DNA from: Myxococcota bacterium
GTDB lineage: Bacteria; Myxococcota_A; Polyangia; JAAYKL01
DNA length: 64,000 nucleotides
Reading direction: 5' to 3'
Assembly: GCA_030065855.1 (NCBI GenBank)
Contig: JASJCT010000003.1
Span: 21,622-85,621 of the forward strand
Shown: one piece after another, positions 25,182 through 34,253 of the stretch
Layout of the letters: every line of letters starts with the position of its first letter
Numbering within the stretch: the stretch's first letter is position 1
The notes under the pieces: model-generated
The model's database searches: none
The model's input: only the letters and a program-made list of their open reading frames with translations
Told to the model about the DNA's origin: nothing
Position numbers and translations under genes: made by a program

Positions 25182-26654
25182 TTATTTCTCCTGGTTTCCC
25201 GCATGTTCCGGCAGCTTTGGTTTTGGGTCAACCACCAGGGCTGCGGGCTCTCCGGCGCCGGTGTTCGTCAAGACCAGTGCTGGTTGTCCGACGACGACCT
25301 TTCGGCACTCGGTCTCACAGGTACCGCAGCCAATGCAGCGATCGTAAATAACCCGTGTCGGCCGCGCTGGTTTTGAAGCTTCGTCAACTACGATAGCTTT
25401 GTTTGGGCACACCTCGACGCACTTCAGGCAGGGCTTGACCGCATCGTGGGCATACGAAATGCAGTGCTGCGGGTCAAACATCACATGCCCCATTTTAACA
25501 GCCCATTTCTCCGGCCGTGTGGGACCAAACTTGGGGATTGCGCCTGTTGGACAGGTAGTAGCGCAGGCATTGCAATTATCCACGCAACCCCCCACGCGCG
25601 GCGTGATGGCCGGTGTCCAAATCCCGGCAAATCCAGCTTCGAGAAAGAGGGGCTGGAGTGTCCCTGAGGGGCAACTGCGCACGCACTGGCCGCAGCGCAC
25701 GCAAAGGGCCATGAACGCCACCTCATCTGCTATCATCGGCGGGCGGACAATGCGCCATGGCGCGTCTGAACCTGAGCGCGCTTGCACTGCCACGACCCCA
25801 GTGATGGCCCCGGCGCCGAGGCTGAACACGAACGATCTGCGGTCGAGATCCATCAGATGCTCACGGGTGGTCGGCAACGGCAAGCTGGGAATAAACTTTG
25901 GGGCTTCCAATCGACATGCGCCCTGACAGCTCATGCAACGGATGCACTCGTCCGGGCTCCCCTGACGCTTTGGGCTCGCGCCCATGGCACACCCCTGCTG
26001 ACACTCGCGATATCCCTGGGCCTTGCAGCTGTCACAGCCCTTGAGGCGTCGCCGAAAAATCGAGAACCGGGCGACGACCGCGTAGAATGCACCTAGGGGG
26101 CAGAGATAGCGGCACCAAAACCGGTGCGTGACGCCGCAAAGCCCAATAATGATGAGCAACATGGCAAACGCAAGAAAGGCGGATTCGCTCTCAGCCGAAG
26201 GGATAAATCCCATGGCGATGCCCCGGAACGAGAAAACCAGCGGATCGCCCCAATAGACCAGCTGTCCACCAGCAACCGCACCCACGCAAAGGGCGGCGAG
26301 AAAATAAAACTTCACCCGGCGCCATGCCCGGTCGTTCTTGAGGGTCACCGCTGCCCGTCCGCGCCAGAGCCGTCCCACCACATCGAACAGGGTTCCCAAG
26401 GGGCAGACCCAGCCGCAGAAGAAACGCCCGAAAATCAGGGTGAGCCCAATGAGCACCAGGCTATACAACGCAGCTGAAACCCAGACACGCGCGGCAGCCA
26501 TGGCAAGGGTTGCCACAAGGGGATTCGTGACCAAAAACAAATCCGGTGGAAACGGCCCCACATCCTGGTGAGCGGTCTGCCAGAACAGAAATACCCACAG
26601 GAAAAAGAAGATGGTCTGGCAGATCCTTCGAAGCCAAATATTGCGCTTGGACAT
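25182..26654 (-). CDS. Fused NapH/NapG-type polyferredoxin membrane protein
   Basis: A 490-residue protein. Residues 1-260 are NapH/NosR-like: membrane helices, 'FFCGWVCPLG' (78-87), 'WCRYLCPLG' (180-188) and a ferredoxin cluster at Cys237/240/243/247. Residues 265-490 are NapG-like. An internal twin-arginine-like 'DRRSFVFSLGAGA' with hydrophobic helix is followed by Cys318/321/324/328, Cys357/361/364/368, a cluster around Cys398-416 and Cys440/443/446/450. Such proteins pass electrons from quinol to periplasmic partners. Separate NapG and NapH are usual, so this is a fusion. No nitrate reductase catalytic subunit is nearby. Confidence 0.85.
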   Translation of the reverse strand: MSKRNIWLRRICQTIFFFLWVFLFWQTAHQDVGPFPPDLFLVTNPLVATLAMAAARVWVSAALYSLVLIGLTLIFGRFFCGWVCPLGTLFDVVGRLWRGRAAVTLKNDRAWRRVKFYFLAALCVGAVAGGQLVYWGDPLVFSFRGIAMGFIPSAESESAFLAFAMLLIIIGLCGVTHRFWCRYLCPLGAFYAVVARFSIFRRRLKGCDSCKAQGYRECQQGCAMGASPKRQGSPDECIRCMSCQGACRLEAPKFIPSLPLPTTREHLMDLDRRSFVFSLGAGAITGVVAVQARSGSDAPWRIVRPPMIADEVAFMALCVRCGQCVRSCPSGTLQPLFLEAGFAGIWTPAITPRVGGCVDNCNACATTCPTGAIPKFGPTRPEKWAVKMGHVMFDPQHCISYAHDAVKPCLKCVEVCPNKAIVVDEASKPARPTRVIYDRCIGCGTCETECRKVVVGQPALVLTNTGAGEPAALVVDPKPKLPEHAGNQEK

Positions 26655-26676
26655 TTATTTATACAGTCTTTTATTA

Positions 26677-27273
26677 TTACTTGGATGCAAAGAAAAGCTC
26701 AAACAATGCCAGGGCCCGTCGCGTGACAATGGCTGTTGCATCACTGGATGCTGTGGCGCCAGAGACCGCGTCTATATCTTTTCCTACCTCGACAGGTGCC
26801 TTGCTTCTATTCGATGCATTCTTGCCTTTGAACTGCTTGAGAAAGCTCTTGCGGTTAATGGGATACGCAAACTTACAGTTGAGATCCACAACCACGACCT
26901 CTTTCACAGTACCGTTCGGCTCGATGCCAATGGCGTATTTGTGGTAGCAGGTGCGCCAATATTGGTCGAGCATCAAGATGTACATCTTTGCACTGCCGCC
27001 CGCGTCCCGGCCCACGTAAATCGTGTAGGGACCCTTGGAGATTTTTTCCTTAAAATCGGTTGATTTCTTCAGGCGAAATCGCTTTTTGGTCGCCTCAAAC
27101 TTATCGTCGGGAATAGTCTTGCTCACCTTGGACAGCTTGCTGCCCTCTGGCAGGAAATACTTGATCGCCTCCTTGAGCGACATGTACTTGTTGGCCATCG
27201 CTGCTTTGGGGGCCACCATGAGGAAAAGACCGACGATTGCTGCCAAATATCCTATCTTGATCGACGCTTTCAT
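26677..27273 (-). CDS. FMN-binding domain protein, periplasmic
   Basis: A 198-residue exported protein with signal peptide (about 1-28, 'AAMANKYM') and a C-terminal FMN-binding domain. 'DAVSGATASSDA' carries the S/T-GAT-type motif by which ApbE-type transferases attach FMN to Thr. The family includes RnfG/NqrC-like and NosR-like redox proteins. AGGAGG precedes ATG 27273. It lies 22 bp upstream of the NapHG-like fusion, a pairing that recalls NosR, where FMN-binding and polyferredoxin modules are one protein. No apbE gene is in the window. Confidence 0.85.
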   Translation of the reverse strand: MKASIKIGYLAAIVGLFLMVAPKAAMANKYMSLKEAIKYFLPEGSKLSKVSKTIPDDKFEATKKRFRLKKSTDFKEKISKGPYTIYVGRDAGGSAKMYILMLDQYWRTCYHKYAIGIEPNGTVKEVVVVDLNCKFAYPINRKSFLKQFKGKNASNRSKAPVEVGKDIDAVSGATASSDATAIVTRRALALFELFFASK

Positions 27274-27300
27274 TGACTAGGTACCTCCTTAATGAGTGAT

Positions 27301-27636
27301 TCAACGCTGCTTTACTTGAGTTTGACGGCCTCGCCCCCGTCTTATTCGAACCGGCGGAAGCAACATCGCGGCCACTGGAACGAGCACTATCAACGCAACC
27401 AACGATAACCAGGGGCGACGCTCGACTTCCACAAAGGACGCCGAGATAGGGAGCAACGCCTCCCCGTCGTCCGCACCCCCTTTGGATGCTTCAGAAGGTT
27501 CATCCTCCAGGGACTCGAGGTCGATGACCTCTTCTTCCCCGTTGTTCGGCGATTGCGCCAGTGCACTGGGCGTACTGAGGCAGGCAATGGCATAAAGAAC
27601 TGAAAATATTAACTTTTTAAAACCCTTAAAATACAT
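27301..27636 (-). CDS. Small single-pass membrane protein with acidic periplasmic segment
   Basis: A 111-residue protein: signal peptide to about residue 27 ('PSALAQ'), acidic stretch 33-50 ('EEEVIDLESLEDEPSE'), a transmembrane helix near 77-95 and a basic cytoplasmic tail ('RIRRGRGRQ'). The acidic motif resembles that of the operon's beta-barrel ('VDLDNLEEEE'). The start is 8 bp after the cytochrome stop. No family is recognised. It could be an adaptor in the electron-transfer complex (inference). Confidence 0.7.
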   Translation of the reverse strand: MYFKGFKKLIFSVLYAIACLSTPSALAQSPNNGEEEVIDLESLEDEPSEASKGGADDGEALLPISASFVEVERRPWLSLVALIVLVPVAAMLLPPVRIRRGRGRQTQVKQR

Positions 27637-27644
27637 CTGATGTT

Positions 27645-28118
27645 CTATCGATGACAGGCAACGCACTCGTCTTCTGTCTCTGCAACTTGTTCACTGTGTT
27701 CATTATTGTGGCATGCGTTACAGTTGCTGGTATTGCCCTGTGAACATGGGGAAGCGCCATTGCCACCGTGACAGGTGCCACATTCGTAGGTTTTGTCGAC
27801 CGCTGCATTGATGCCAGCATGACAATCTGAAGCCAGGCAGTTGGCCTGTTTCCATCCCGAGTGCCCAGACGTGGGTTGCGTTGGGTCTTCTCCCTCCACC
27901 ATATGCGGTGTGGTATCGCTATCCCCATCAGCATCGCCATCAGCATCACTATCTGAATCGCCGTCTGAGTCACTGTCTAAATCGCATGGGGCAGTGTAGT
28001 AATCTTCGTCTTCCAAGCACCCGCTCGCTCCGTAGGAGAGCGCGAGGGGGGTCAACAGAGACAATAGCAGTGGCGCAGAGATTCTCGGTATTTGATGTCT
28101 TTTAATGATGTTGGTCAT
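27645..28118 (-). CDS. Tetraheme c-type cytochrome lipoprotein
   Basis: A 157-residue lipoprotein ('GASGC', Cys34) with a Ser-Asp/Gly-Asp linker (47-69) and a compact C-terminal heme domain. Heme motifs are C94-x4-C-H, C113GTCH, C133NACH and C152VACH, with extra His residues (86, 140, 141) as possible axial ligands. The first site is a CX4CH variant. It is the first gene of the minus-strand redox operon, with about 320 bp of promoter space shared with sdhC. It is probably an electron carrier at the periplasmic or outer face of a membrane. Confidence 0.85.
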   Translation of the reverse strand: MTNIIKRHQIPRISAPLLLSLLTPLALSYGASGCLEDEDYYTAPCDLDSDSDGDSDSDADGDADGDSDTTPHMVEGEDPTQPTSGHSGWKQANCLASDCHAGINAAVDKTYECGTCHGGNGASPCSQGNTSNCNACHNNEHSEQVAETEDECVACHR

Positions 28119-28439
28119 ATTTACCTACCAAAATCTGGCATTTTAGAATACCAAATTGAGCCCTTACTGAACATACAAAAGAGAATTTAGTGGTATTTTT
28201 CTCAATTTACAGATTATGGTCATTTTTGAAGCTAGCGCTGATACACCTCGGCTTTTCATTCGTTTCTACTTATAATAAGTAGCTCCAAGGCGGCGATCCC
28301 TTCGCTTTTTTTTGCTAGTGCCACTGCGAGATGCATCCGGGTCAAATTAATGGTCAATCCTAAAAAAATACAGTTGCGTTAACCGCCGTTTAGAGAGATG
28401 AAGGTAGTTGAGTTGGAGCTTGTTGATGAGGAGTCTTGA
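28119..28439. other. Divergent promoter region between the redox operon and sdhCAB
   Basis: About 320 AT-rich bases between the divergent cytochrome and sdhC genes. It must contain promoters for both. I could not pick convincing -35/-10 pairs, and no FNR- or CRP-like palindrome is clear. No small gene is evident. Confidence 0.5.
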
Positions 28440-29114
28440 ATGACTACAGCTGTGCTTGGGTTTTATCGCACTGTCATTGGCAAAAAGGTGGTGATGGCCG
28501 CAACCGGAGCCATCGTGGTTGGATTTGTTTTGGCCCACATGGTCGGGAACCTACAAATCTTCTTAGGTCCTGAAAAAATCAACGGATATGCCCAATTTTT
28601 GAAAAGCCTGGGCGGCGGTCTATGGCTTTTCCGGGGTGTCATCCTGATCTCGGCTGTCTGGCATATCATCGCCGCCACCCAGGTGACCCTCACGAGTCTG
28701 GCTGCTCGGCCAAAGCGCTATAGGGTTCAGCGGTATGTCGAAACCACCTATGCTGCGAGAACCATGAGATGGGGTGGCCCGATCCTCGGTCTCTTTGTCT
28801 TATATCATCTATTTCATTTAACATGGGGGACTGTCCATCCAGCGGGCCCTGCGTTTGATGCAACTGATGTCTATAACAATGTTGTGACCGGATTTCAGGT
28901 GGCATGGGTCGCAGGTGTGTACATCGTCGCCAACCTGTTTTTAGGACTCCATCTCCTGCACGGCGTGTGGAGCGCATTTCAAACAGTAGGTGCCAACCAT
29001 CCCAAATGGAATCAGTGGCGAGGCGGTGTTGCTGCCATTATCGCGGCCGTCATCACCCTGGGCAATATCTCCATCCCAACAGCGGTTCTCATCGGGTACT
29101 TACAGCCCTGTTGA
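28440..29114 (+). CDS. sdhC: Succinate dehydrogenase/fumarate reductase cytochrome b558 subunit
   Basis: A 224-residue membrane anchor with five predicted helices, of the b558 di-heme type found in epsilon/deltaproteobacteria and Bacillus. It opens '[17 protein letters not shown]', and candidate heme-ligand His residues occur in 'VLAHMVGN', 'AVWHIIAA', '[10 protein letters not shown]' and '[10 protein letters not shown]'. It transfers electrons between the iron-sulfur subunit and quinone. GAGGAG sits just upstream of ATG 28440. It is first in the sdhCAB operon. Succinate oxidation versus fumarate reduction cannot be decided here. Confidence 0.9.
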   Translation: MTTAVLGFYRTVIGKKVVMAATGAIVVGFVLAHMVGNLQIFLGPEKINGYAQFLKSLGGGLWLFRGVILISAVWHIIAATQVTLTSLAARPKRYRVQRYVETTYAARTMRWGGPILGLFVLYHLFHLTWGTVHPAGPAFDATDVYNNVVTGFQVAWVAGVYIVANLFLGLHLLHGVWSAFQTVGANHPKWNQWRGGVAAIIAAVITLGNISIPTAVLIGYLQPC

Positions 29115-29134
29115 TACAAAAAGGAGCGCGCACC

Positions 29135-31048
29135 GTGGAGCTCAATCCCAACATCCCTGAGGGGCCGATAGAGGCCAAATGGACAACCCATCGGTTCAAA
29201 ATGAAACTGGTCAATCCAGCGGCCAAGCGTCGGTTTCACGTGATCGTGGTCGGCACTGGGCTGGCCGGTGCATCTGCCTCGGCGTCACTGGCGGGTCTGG
29301 GGTACGATGTGTCTGCGTTTTGTTACCAGGACAGCCCGAGGCGGGCCCATAGCATCGCAGCCCAAGGCGGGATCAACGCGGCCAAAAACTACCAAAGCGA
29401 TGGCGATAGTGTCCTGAGGCTGTTTTACGACACGGTAAAAGGCGGGGATTACCGGTCCCGAGAGGCCAACGTATACCGACTGGCAGAAGTGAGCAACGCC
29501 ATTATCGACCACTGCGTGGCCCTTGGCGTGCCTTTTGCCAGGGAGTACGGCGGCACCTTGGCCAACCGATCCTTTGGCGGCGCCCAGGTCTCCCGCACCT
29601 TTTATGCTCGGGGCCAAACCGGCCAGCAGCTGTTGCTCGGTGCGTACGGCGCCCTGTCCCGTCAGATCGGCCAGGGCAAGGTGAAAATGTATCCCAGGCA
29701 CGAGATGCTCGATCTGGTGGTCGCGGAAAATCGAACCCGGGGCATCATCGCCCGCAATATGGTCACCGGCGAGATAAGCGCCTATGCAGCAGACGCGGTG
29801 GTCCTGGCTACCGGTGGTTACGGCAACGTGTTTTTCCTCTCCACCAATGCCAAGGGATGCAATGTGACCGCAGCCTGGCGCGCCCACAAGCGGGGCGCCC
29901 TGTTTGCCAATCCGTGTTTTACCCAAATCCACCCCACCTGTATTCCGGTCTCGGGCGACCACCAGTCCAAGTTGACCCTAATGAGTGAATCCCTGCGCAA
30001 TGACGGCCGCATCTGGGTGCCGGAAAAAAAGGGCGATGCTCGGCCGCCAAACCAGATCCCAGAATCTGACCGAGACTACTACCTGGAGCGCCGGTATCCG
30101 GCGTTCGGCAACCTGGTGCCGCGGGATGTGGCCTCCAGAGCTGCCAAGGCCGTGTGCGACGAGGGCCGGGGCGTGGGTCCCTCTGGGCTCGGCGTGTATT
30201 TGGATTTTAGCGAGGCCATTGATCGGCTGGGGCAAGGCACGGTCCGAGAGAAGTACGGCAACCTGTTTCACATGTACCAGAAGATTACCGCGGAAAATCC
30301 ATATGACGTGCCCATGCGGATCTTTCCAGCCGTGCACTACACCATGGGTGGGGTATGGGTGGACTACAATCTCATGTCGACCTTGCCGGGGCTGTTTGTC
30401 CTTGGCGAAGCCAATTTCTCGGACCACGGGGCCAATCGCCTCGGTGCCAGTGCCCTGATGCAGGGACTTGCCGACGGCTATTTTATTATTCCCTACACCA
30501 TCGGGGACTATCTGGCCCAGGCTGGCAAAAACGATATGGACGCTACCCATACTGAATTCTCAGGCACCCGTGAGAGCGTGATGTCCCGCGTCAATAAGCT
30601 GCTCAGCATCCGCGGCGACCGCACCCCTGACTCATTTCACAAGGAGCTCGGACAGCTGATGTGGGATCACTGCGGCATGGCGCGGGATGAGGCCGGCCTG
30701 AGCAAAGCGCTCGAAGCGATTCCGAAAATTCGCGACGAATTCTGGCAAAATTTAAAGGTCGTAGGAGAGGCAGCATCCATCAATCAGACCCTAGAAAAAG
30801 CAGGGCGGGTAGCGGATTTCCTGGAGTTTGCCGAACTGATGGTACGAGACGCCCGCCATCGCACTGAATCGTGCGGAGGCCACTTCCGGACCGAGGCACA
30901 GACCGAAGACGGGGAAGCCCTGCGGGATGACGCACAGTTTTCCTACGTGGGCGCCTGGGAGTACCAGGGCCAAGTGGGACAGTGGGACCTGCACAAAGAA
31001 CCGCTCACCTTCGAGCATGTCAAGCCCAGCACCAGGAGTTATAAATAA
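29135..31048 (+). CDS. sdhA: Succinate dehydrogenase/fumarate reductase flavoprotein subunit
   Basis: A 637-residue FAD protein. The dinucleotide fold 'VGTGLAGAS' spans 39-47 and the flavin-linking His72 sits in '[10 protein letters not shown]'. 'IHPTCIP' places a substrate-binding His at 266, and '[20 protein letters not shown]' completes the FAD/active-site signature. I chose GTG 29135, with AAGGAG 8 bases upstream; longer frames would run into sdhC. The stop overlaps the sdhB start by one base. It is the catalytic subunit of the membrane-bound complex. Confidence 0.93.
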   Translation: MELNPNIPEGPIEAKWTTHRFKMKLVNPAAKRRFHVIVVGTGLAGASASASLAGLGYDVSAFCYQDSPRRAHSIAAQGGINAAKNYQSDGDSVLRLFYDTVKGGDYRSREANVYRLAEVSNAIIDHCVALGVPFAREYGGTLANRSFGGAQVSRTFYARGQTGQQLLLGAYGALSRQIGQGKVKMYPRHEMLDLVVAENRTRGIIARNMVTGEISAYAADAVVLATGGYGNVFFLSTNAKGCNVTAAWRAHKRGALFANPCFTQIHPTCIPVSGDHQSKLTLMSESLRNDGRIWVPEKKGDARPPNQIPESDRDYYLERRYPAFGNLVPRDVASRAAKAVCDEGRGVGPSGLGVYLDFSEAIDRLGQGTVREKYGNLFHMYQKITAENPYDVPMRIFPAVHYTMGGVWVDYNLMSTLPGLFVLGEANFSDHGANRLGASALMQGLADGYFIIPYTIGDYLAQAGKNDMDATHTEFSGTRESVMSRVNKLLSIRGDRTPDSFHKELGQLMWDHCGMARDEAGLSKALEAIPKIRDEFWQNLKVVGEAASINQTLEKAGRVADFLEFAELMVRDARHRTESCGGHFRTEAQTEDGEALRDDAQFSYVGAWEYQGQVGQWDLHKEPLTFEHVKPSTRSYK

Positions 31049-31791
31049 TGAACTTCGCACTCGAGATATGGCGCCAGCCAAACGCTGACCAACCCGGGCA
31101 CTTTGCCTCGTACCGGGTCGAGGATATCAGCCCGGACACGTCGTTTTTAGAGATGATCGATATTTTGAACGAGCGGCTCCTCGAAGAGGGGGCTGAACCG
31201 ATCGCCTTTGACCACGATTGCCGGGAGGGTATCTGCGGGACCTGCGGATGCGTGGTAAACGGGTTTGCCCACGGCCACGAACCCGGCACCACCCTGTGCC
31301 AGCTCCACATGCGCAGCTTTAAGGACGGGGAGACCATCATCATCGAGCCCTGGCGGTCAAAGGCCTTTCCCGTGCTTAAAGACTTGGTAGTCAATCGCGA
31401 TGCATTTGATCGGGTTATCCAGTCCGGCGGATTCATCGCGGTGGGCGCGGGCAGCGCACATGATGCCAATGCCATCCCAATTTCAAAAGACGCCGCTGAT
31501 CTGGCCATGGACGCCGCAGCCTGTATTGGATGCGGCGCGTGCGTGGCCGCATGTCCCAATGCTTCGGCCATGTTGTTTACCGCGGCAAAGGTATCCCAAC
31601 TCGCCTTACTACCCCAAGGCCAGCCAGAGCGCACCGACCGGGTCAAACAAATGGTCACGGCAATGGATACGGCTGGATTTGGCGCTTGTACCAATCACCG
31701 GGAGTGCGAAGCTGCCTGTCCCAAAGAGATAAAGACCGACTTCATCGCCAAGCTCAACCGGGAGCTGTTGCGCGCTGCCCTGCGCAAGTAA
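31048..31791 (+). CDS. sdhB: Succinate dehydrogenase/fumarate reductase iron-sulfur subunit
   Basis: A 247-residue protein with the 2Fe-2S ferredoxin domain (Cys58, 63, 66 in '[10 protein letters not shown]', and Cys84). The cluster sites that follow are Cys159/162/165/169 ('[12 protein letters not shown]') and Cys214/220/224 ('[15 protein letters not shown]'), for 4Fe-4S and 3Fe-4S centres. It shuttles electrons between SdhA and SdhC. The start overlaps the sdhA stop as TAATG. This completes the CAB order typical of b558-type complexes. Confidence 0.93.
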   Translation: MNFALEIWRQPNADQPGHFASYRVEDISPDTSFLEMIDILNERLLEEGAEPIAFDHDCREGICGTCGCVVNGFAHGHEPGTTLCQLHMRSFKDGETIIIEPWRSKAFPVLKDLVVNRDAFDRVIQSGGFIAVGAGSAHDANAIPISKDAADLAMDAAACIGCGACVAACPNASAMLFTAAKVSQLALLPQGQPERTDRVKQMVTAMDTAGFGACTNHRECEAACPKEIKTDFIAKLNRELLRAALRK

Positions 31792-31828
31792 CCCCAAGGA
31801 AACCGCGGATTATCTCATTTCCCTACTA

Positions 31829-31870
31829 AATACTTGAATAAAAAGTTCAACATCATACAGTCTAAGTATT
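31829..31870. promoter_or_regulatory. Inverted repeats upstream of the second Rrf2 gene
   Basis: TTGAA (31834-31838) is repeated inverted as TTCAA (31846-31850) with 7-base spacing. An outer pair AATACTT (31829-31835) and AAGTATT (31864-31870) flanks it and abuts the start codon. The position fits an autoregulatory operator, though this is untested. Confidence 0.4.
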
Positions 31871-32308
31871 ATGAAGATCACAAGACTCGAGCAACAAGCG
31901 GTCCGGTTGGCACTCTGTTTGGCAGAAAAAGAATCGATGACCCTTCCCGAGCTATCTGAAAAAGAACATCTGACCGAAGCACTGGTGGCAAAAGTCATGG
32001 GAAAATTGCGCCGGGGGGGCGTGGTTATCGCAATCCGCGGACGTGTGGGGGGGTATCGCCTGACAGCACCACCCGAGGCCATTTCTATCGCCGCTGTCTG
32101 GCGCGCATTGGGGCGTCCGCTGTTGCATGGGTGCTTTAATAGCGGAGATGAAACCGCCGTAAATCCGTGCCACCGAGTGGCTGATTGCAGTTTGAGACCC
32201 GTGTGGCAGTATCTGGAAACAAGGGTTACCAGCGTCCTCGATCACCTGACCCTCGCTGACCTGCTGGAAAGAGAAAAAAACGTGCGATCGAAAATCGGCG
32301 CGCCTTAA
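31871..32308 (+). CDS. Rrf2-family transcriptional regulator (second copy)
   Basis: A 145-residue Rrf2/IscR-type regulator with an N-terminal winged helix, the conserved 'IRGRVGGYRL' wing and three cysteines (88, 100, 106) that could bind an Fe-S cluster. It lies 79 bp after sdhB on the same strand, behind its own palindromic upstream region. It could respond to redox or iron status and control sdhCAB or the adjacent operons (inference). It is distinct from the Rrf2 protein at 4628-5032. Confidence 0.85.
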   Translation: MKITRLEQQAVRLALCLAEKESMTLPELSEKEHLTEALVAKVMGKLRRGGVVIAIRGRVGGYRLTAPPEAISIAAVWRALGRPLLHGCFNSGDETAVNPCHRVADCSLRPVWQYLETRVTSVLDHLTLADLLEREKNVRSKIGAP

Positions 32309-32361
32309 AGCTGCAGCCGGAGTTTCTCCTCGTATTCAAGTGAAAAAGTTAGGCTTTTAAT

Positions 32362-32379
32362 CTTTACAATACAGTAAAG
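32362..32379. promoter_or_regulatory. Perfect inverted repeat upstream of the CBS-domain gene
   Basis: CTTTAC (32362-32367), AATACA, GTAAAG (32374-32379): a perfect 6-6-6 palindrome in an AT-rich region about 75 bp before the CBS start codon. It is a candidate operator. Confidence 0.4.
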
Positions 32380-32454
32380 TATTATTACATTAAACTGAGC
32401 TTAACACGCTTGAAAACATGCTTAGACAGCCAATAGGAGGAGAGGAGCAGCACA

Positions 32455-32934
32455 ATGGAAAGAATTCTCGCAAAAGATATTATGGTTTCAAAGGTCATTA
32501 CCTTGAATCCGAGCACTTGGGTTTTTGATGCCATCGAGACCCTGCTTCGGCACAACATATCAGGGGCACCCATTCTGGACGAGGATGGGCATTTTCTCGG
32601 CATATTCTCTGAAAAAAGCAGTATGCAGGCACTGCTTACCGGTACGTATCACGAACTTCCAGGCGGTCAGGTGTCCGCATATGCAGTGACAGATCCACAG
32701 ACGATCACCGAGCATACCGACATCTATGAAATTGCCCGGATATTCTCAACCACCCCTATACGACGATTGCCAGTGCTTCGAGATGGCAAACTCGTCGGCC
32801 AGGTAAGTCGACGGGATGTACTTCGCGCATCGAGTGACCACGCAGCTGGCCTGAGCATGCGACCACCCGCACACCCAAGGCCCTTGTATTTGAGTGCCGT
32901 CAACGAGTCCCCAGACGCCTATCCCATCAACTGA
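32455..32934 (+). CDS. CBS-domain protein
   Basis: A 159-residue protein of two tandem CBS domains: residues about 8-62 ('VFDAIETLLRHNISGAPILDEDGHFLGIFSE') and about 80-128 ('IARIFSTTPIRRLPVLRDGKLVGQVSRRDVLRA'). CBS pairs bind adenine nucleotides and usually regulate a partner. No catalytic domain is attached. A GGAGGAGAGGAG ribosome-binding region precedes ATG 32455. It lies between the Rrf2 regulator and a beta-barrel gene. Confidence 0.85.
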   Translation: MERILAKDIMVSKVITLNPSTWVFDAIETLLRHNISGAPILDEDGHFLGIFSEKSSMQALLTGTYHELPGGQVSAYAVTDPQTITEHTDIYEIARIFSTTPIRRLPVLRDGKLVGQVSRRDVLRASSDHAAGLSMRPPAHPRPLYLSAVNESPDAYPIN

Positions 32935-33008
32935 GTCATCCGGGTCGTTCCGACACTGGTGATAGAAGTTGGAACCAGAATAAATAGCGAGCAGAGCAAT
33001 CTTTGGAT

Positions 33009-34217
33009 ATGAGAGTAGATATGATGAGAGTACCGATCCGACAACGGGATACTGGTGTACGGTTTGCCAATAGCATTGGTGCAGTCGTTTTGGTAGCACT
33101 ACTCGGACCAGCACCAGTGGCCGCAGGCGAATTGCAGTCCGGGTTTTCGTTTTTAGGGGCTGGCGAGCTGTGGTTTCATCCCGAGCTTGGCGGGCACGGT
33201 ATTGGCCTTGTTGCCTTTGATCTCAAAGGACTGCCTAGGTCGGCCCACTTCAGTATTGTTTTAAATACAGATACCTTGACCGTTCATTACGATCGGGTGC
33301 GCTTTGCAGGCGGCCGCATTGAAATCGGCGCTGAAGTGTCTGGAGAGGCTCGCTTTGCCGGGTTGCTGCCAGACTACTACCGGGACAACCGCCTGGATTC
33401 GGCTCGGGGGTTCTGGGCGAGCTATCTCAAGGCACAAGTATATGCCAAGCTGAACCTGCCAAAAAACAACTTTGTCTCGCTCAAGGGCGATGCGCGCCGC
33501 TGGTTCTTTTCCCGCAGCGATGATACGGACAACGCACTGATCCTGCCGGCAGAAGCTTGGGTGTTCGAACCCAGATTGAGCTATACCCTGTGGCACATCA
33601 AGCCAGATAAGTCGCTTTGGGAACGTCATCGCCTGTTCAGTCGAATTCGGGGCATTGCACTGGGGGTGATCCTGGGAGCGGATTTTCGATCCCAAGTCCA
33701 TCCATGGGGTGCCCGGGATAGCGCAGTGTTCAATCCCATCGATCCCCGCAACGATCCGAGCCAGATCATACCAATCGCTTATCAGTGGCTAAAGGTAGGG
33801 TGGCAAATGCACGACCAGGTGCGGACCCAGATATCGCAAGCCACGATCTGGGGAGCTGGCGGCGACGATTTGACCCGCGTGCGGGTGGGGGGTCTCAACC
33901 CATATGTAGTACCAATTGCAGGAGCGCCTTGGGCAGCTCACCTGTCTGAAGTCGTGGTCTCCCTGGACTGGAGCTGGCACATTCGCGTGGGTCAAACCCT
34001 GGAGACTGGTGTCCTCTTTAACGGTGCATTCATAGAAGACAAAAATAGGGTGGGTAACAGCAATACCTTAGACCCGATTGCGGGTATCGGACTGTTTGTG
34101 GATTGGCCCCTGGGCCATTGGCAGATCGATGGACGGGCAGGGTGGTCCCCTTCATTTGAGGGCGCTGGCAAAGCGGGCAGCTTTGCGGCCTTGGTATCGC
34201 TTGGCTTCACGAGATAA
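33009..34217 (+). CDS. Predicted outer-membrane beta-barrel protein
   Basis: A protein of about 402 residues. A signal peptide ends near 'PAPVAAGELQ' (about residue 40), and the mature chain is dominated by alternating hydrophobic strands ('SAHFSIVLNTDTLTVHYD', 'GIGLFVDWPLGHWQIDGRAGW', terminal 'GSFAALVSLGF'). No family is recognised. The start is uncertain between ATG 33009, 33021 and 33024; TTG 33003 is less likely. It converges on the large BNR/FG-GAP lipoprotein gene. Confidence 0.65.
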   Translation: MRVDMMRVPIRQRDTGVRFANSIGAVVLVALLGPAPVAAGELQSGFSFLGAGELWFHPELGGHGIGLVAFDLKGLPRSAHFSIVLNTDTLTVHYDRVRFAGGRIEIGAEVSGEARFAGLLPDYYRDNRLDSARGFWASYLKAQVYAKLNLPKNNFVSLKGDARRWFFSRSDDTDNALILPAEAWVFEPRLSYTLWHIKPDKSLWERHRLFSRIRGIALGVILGADFRSQVHPWGARDSAVFNPIDPRNDPSQIIPIAYQWLKVGWQMHDQVRTQISQATIWGAGGDDLTRVRVGGLNPYVVPIAGAPWAAHLSEVVVSLDWSWHIRVGQTLETGVLFNGAFIEDKNRVGNSNTLDPIAGIGLFVDWPLGHWQIDGRAGWSPSFEGAGKAGSFAALVSLGFTR

Positions 34218-34253
34218 GGGGCTTAACCCGACCTAATTTTTGGTTGTCAGCTA

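Noticed and set aside
28904..29134. Long N-terminal extension of the sdhA frame
   Set aside because: It overlaps sdhC, and GTG 29135 has a strong ribosome-binding site and fits family length.
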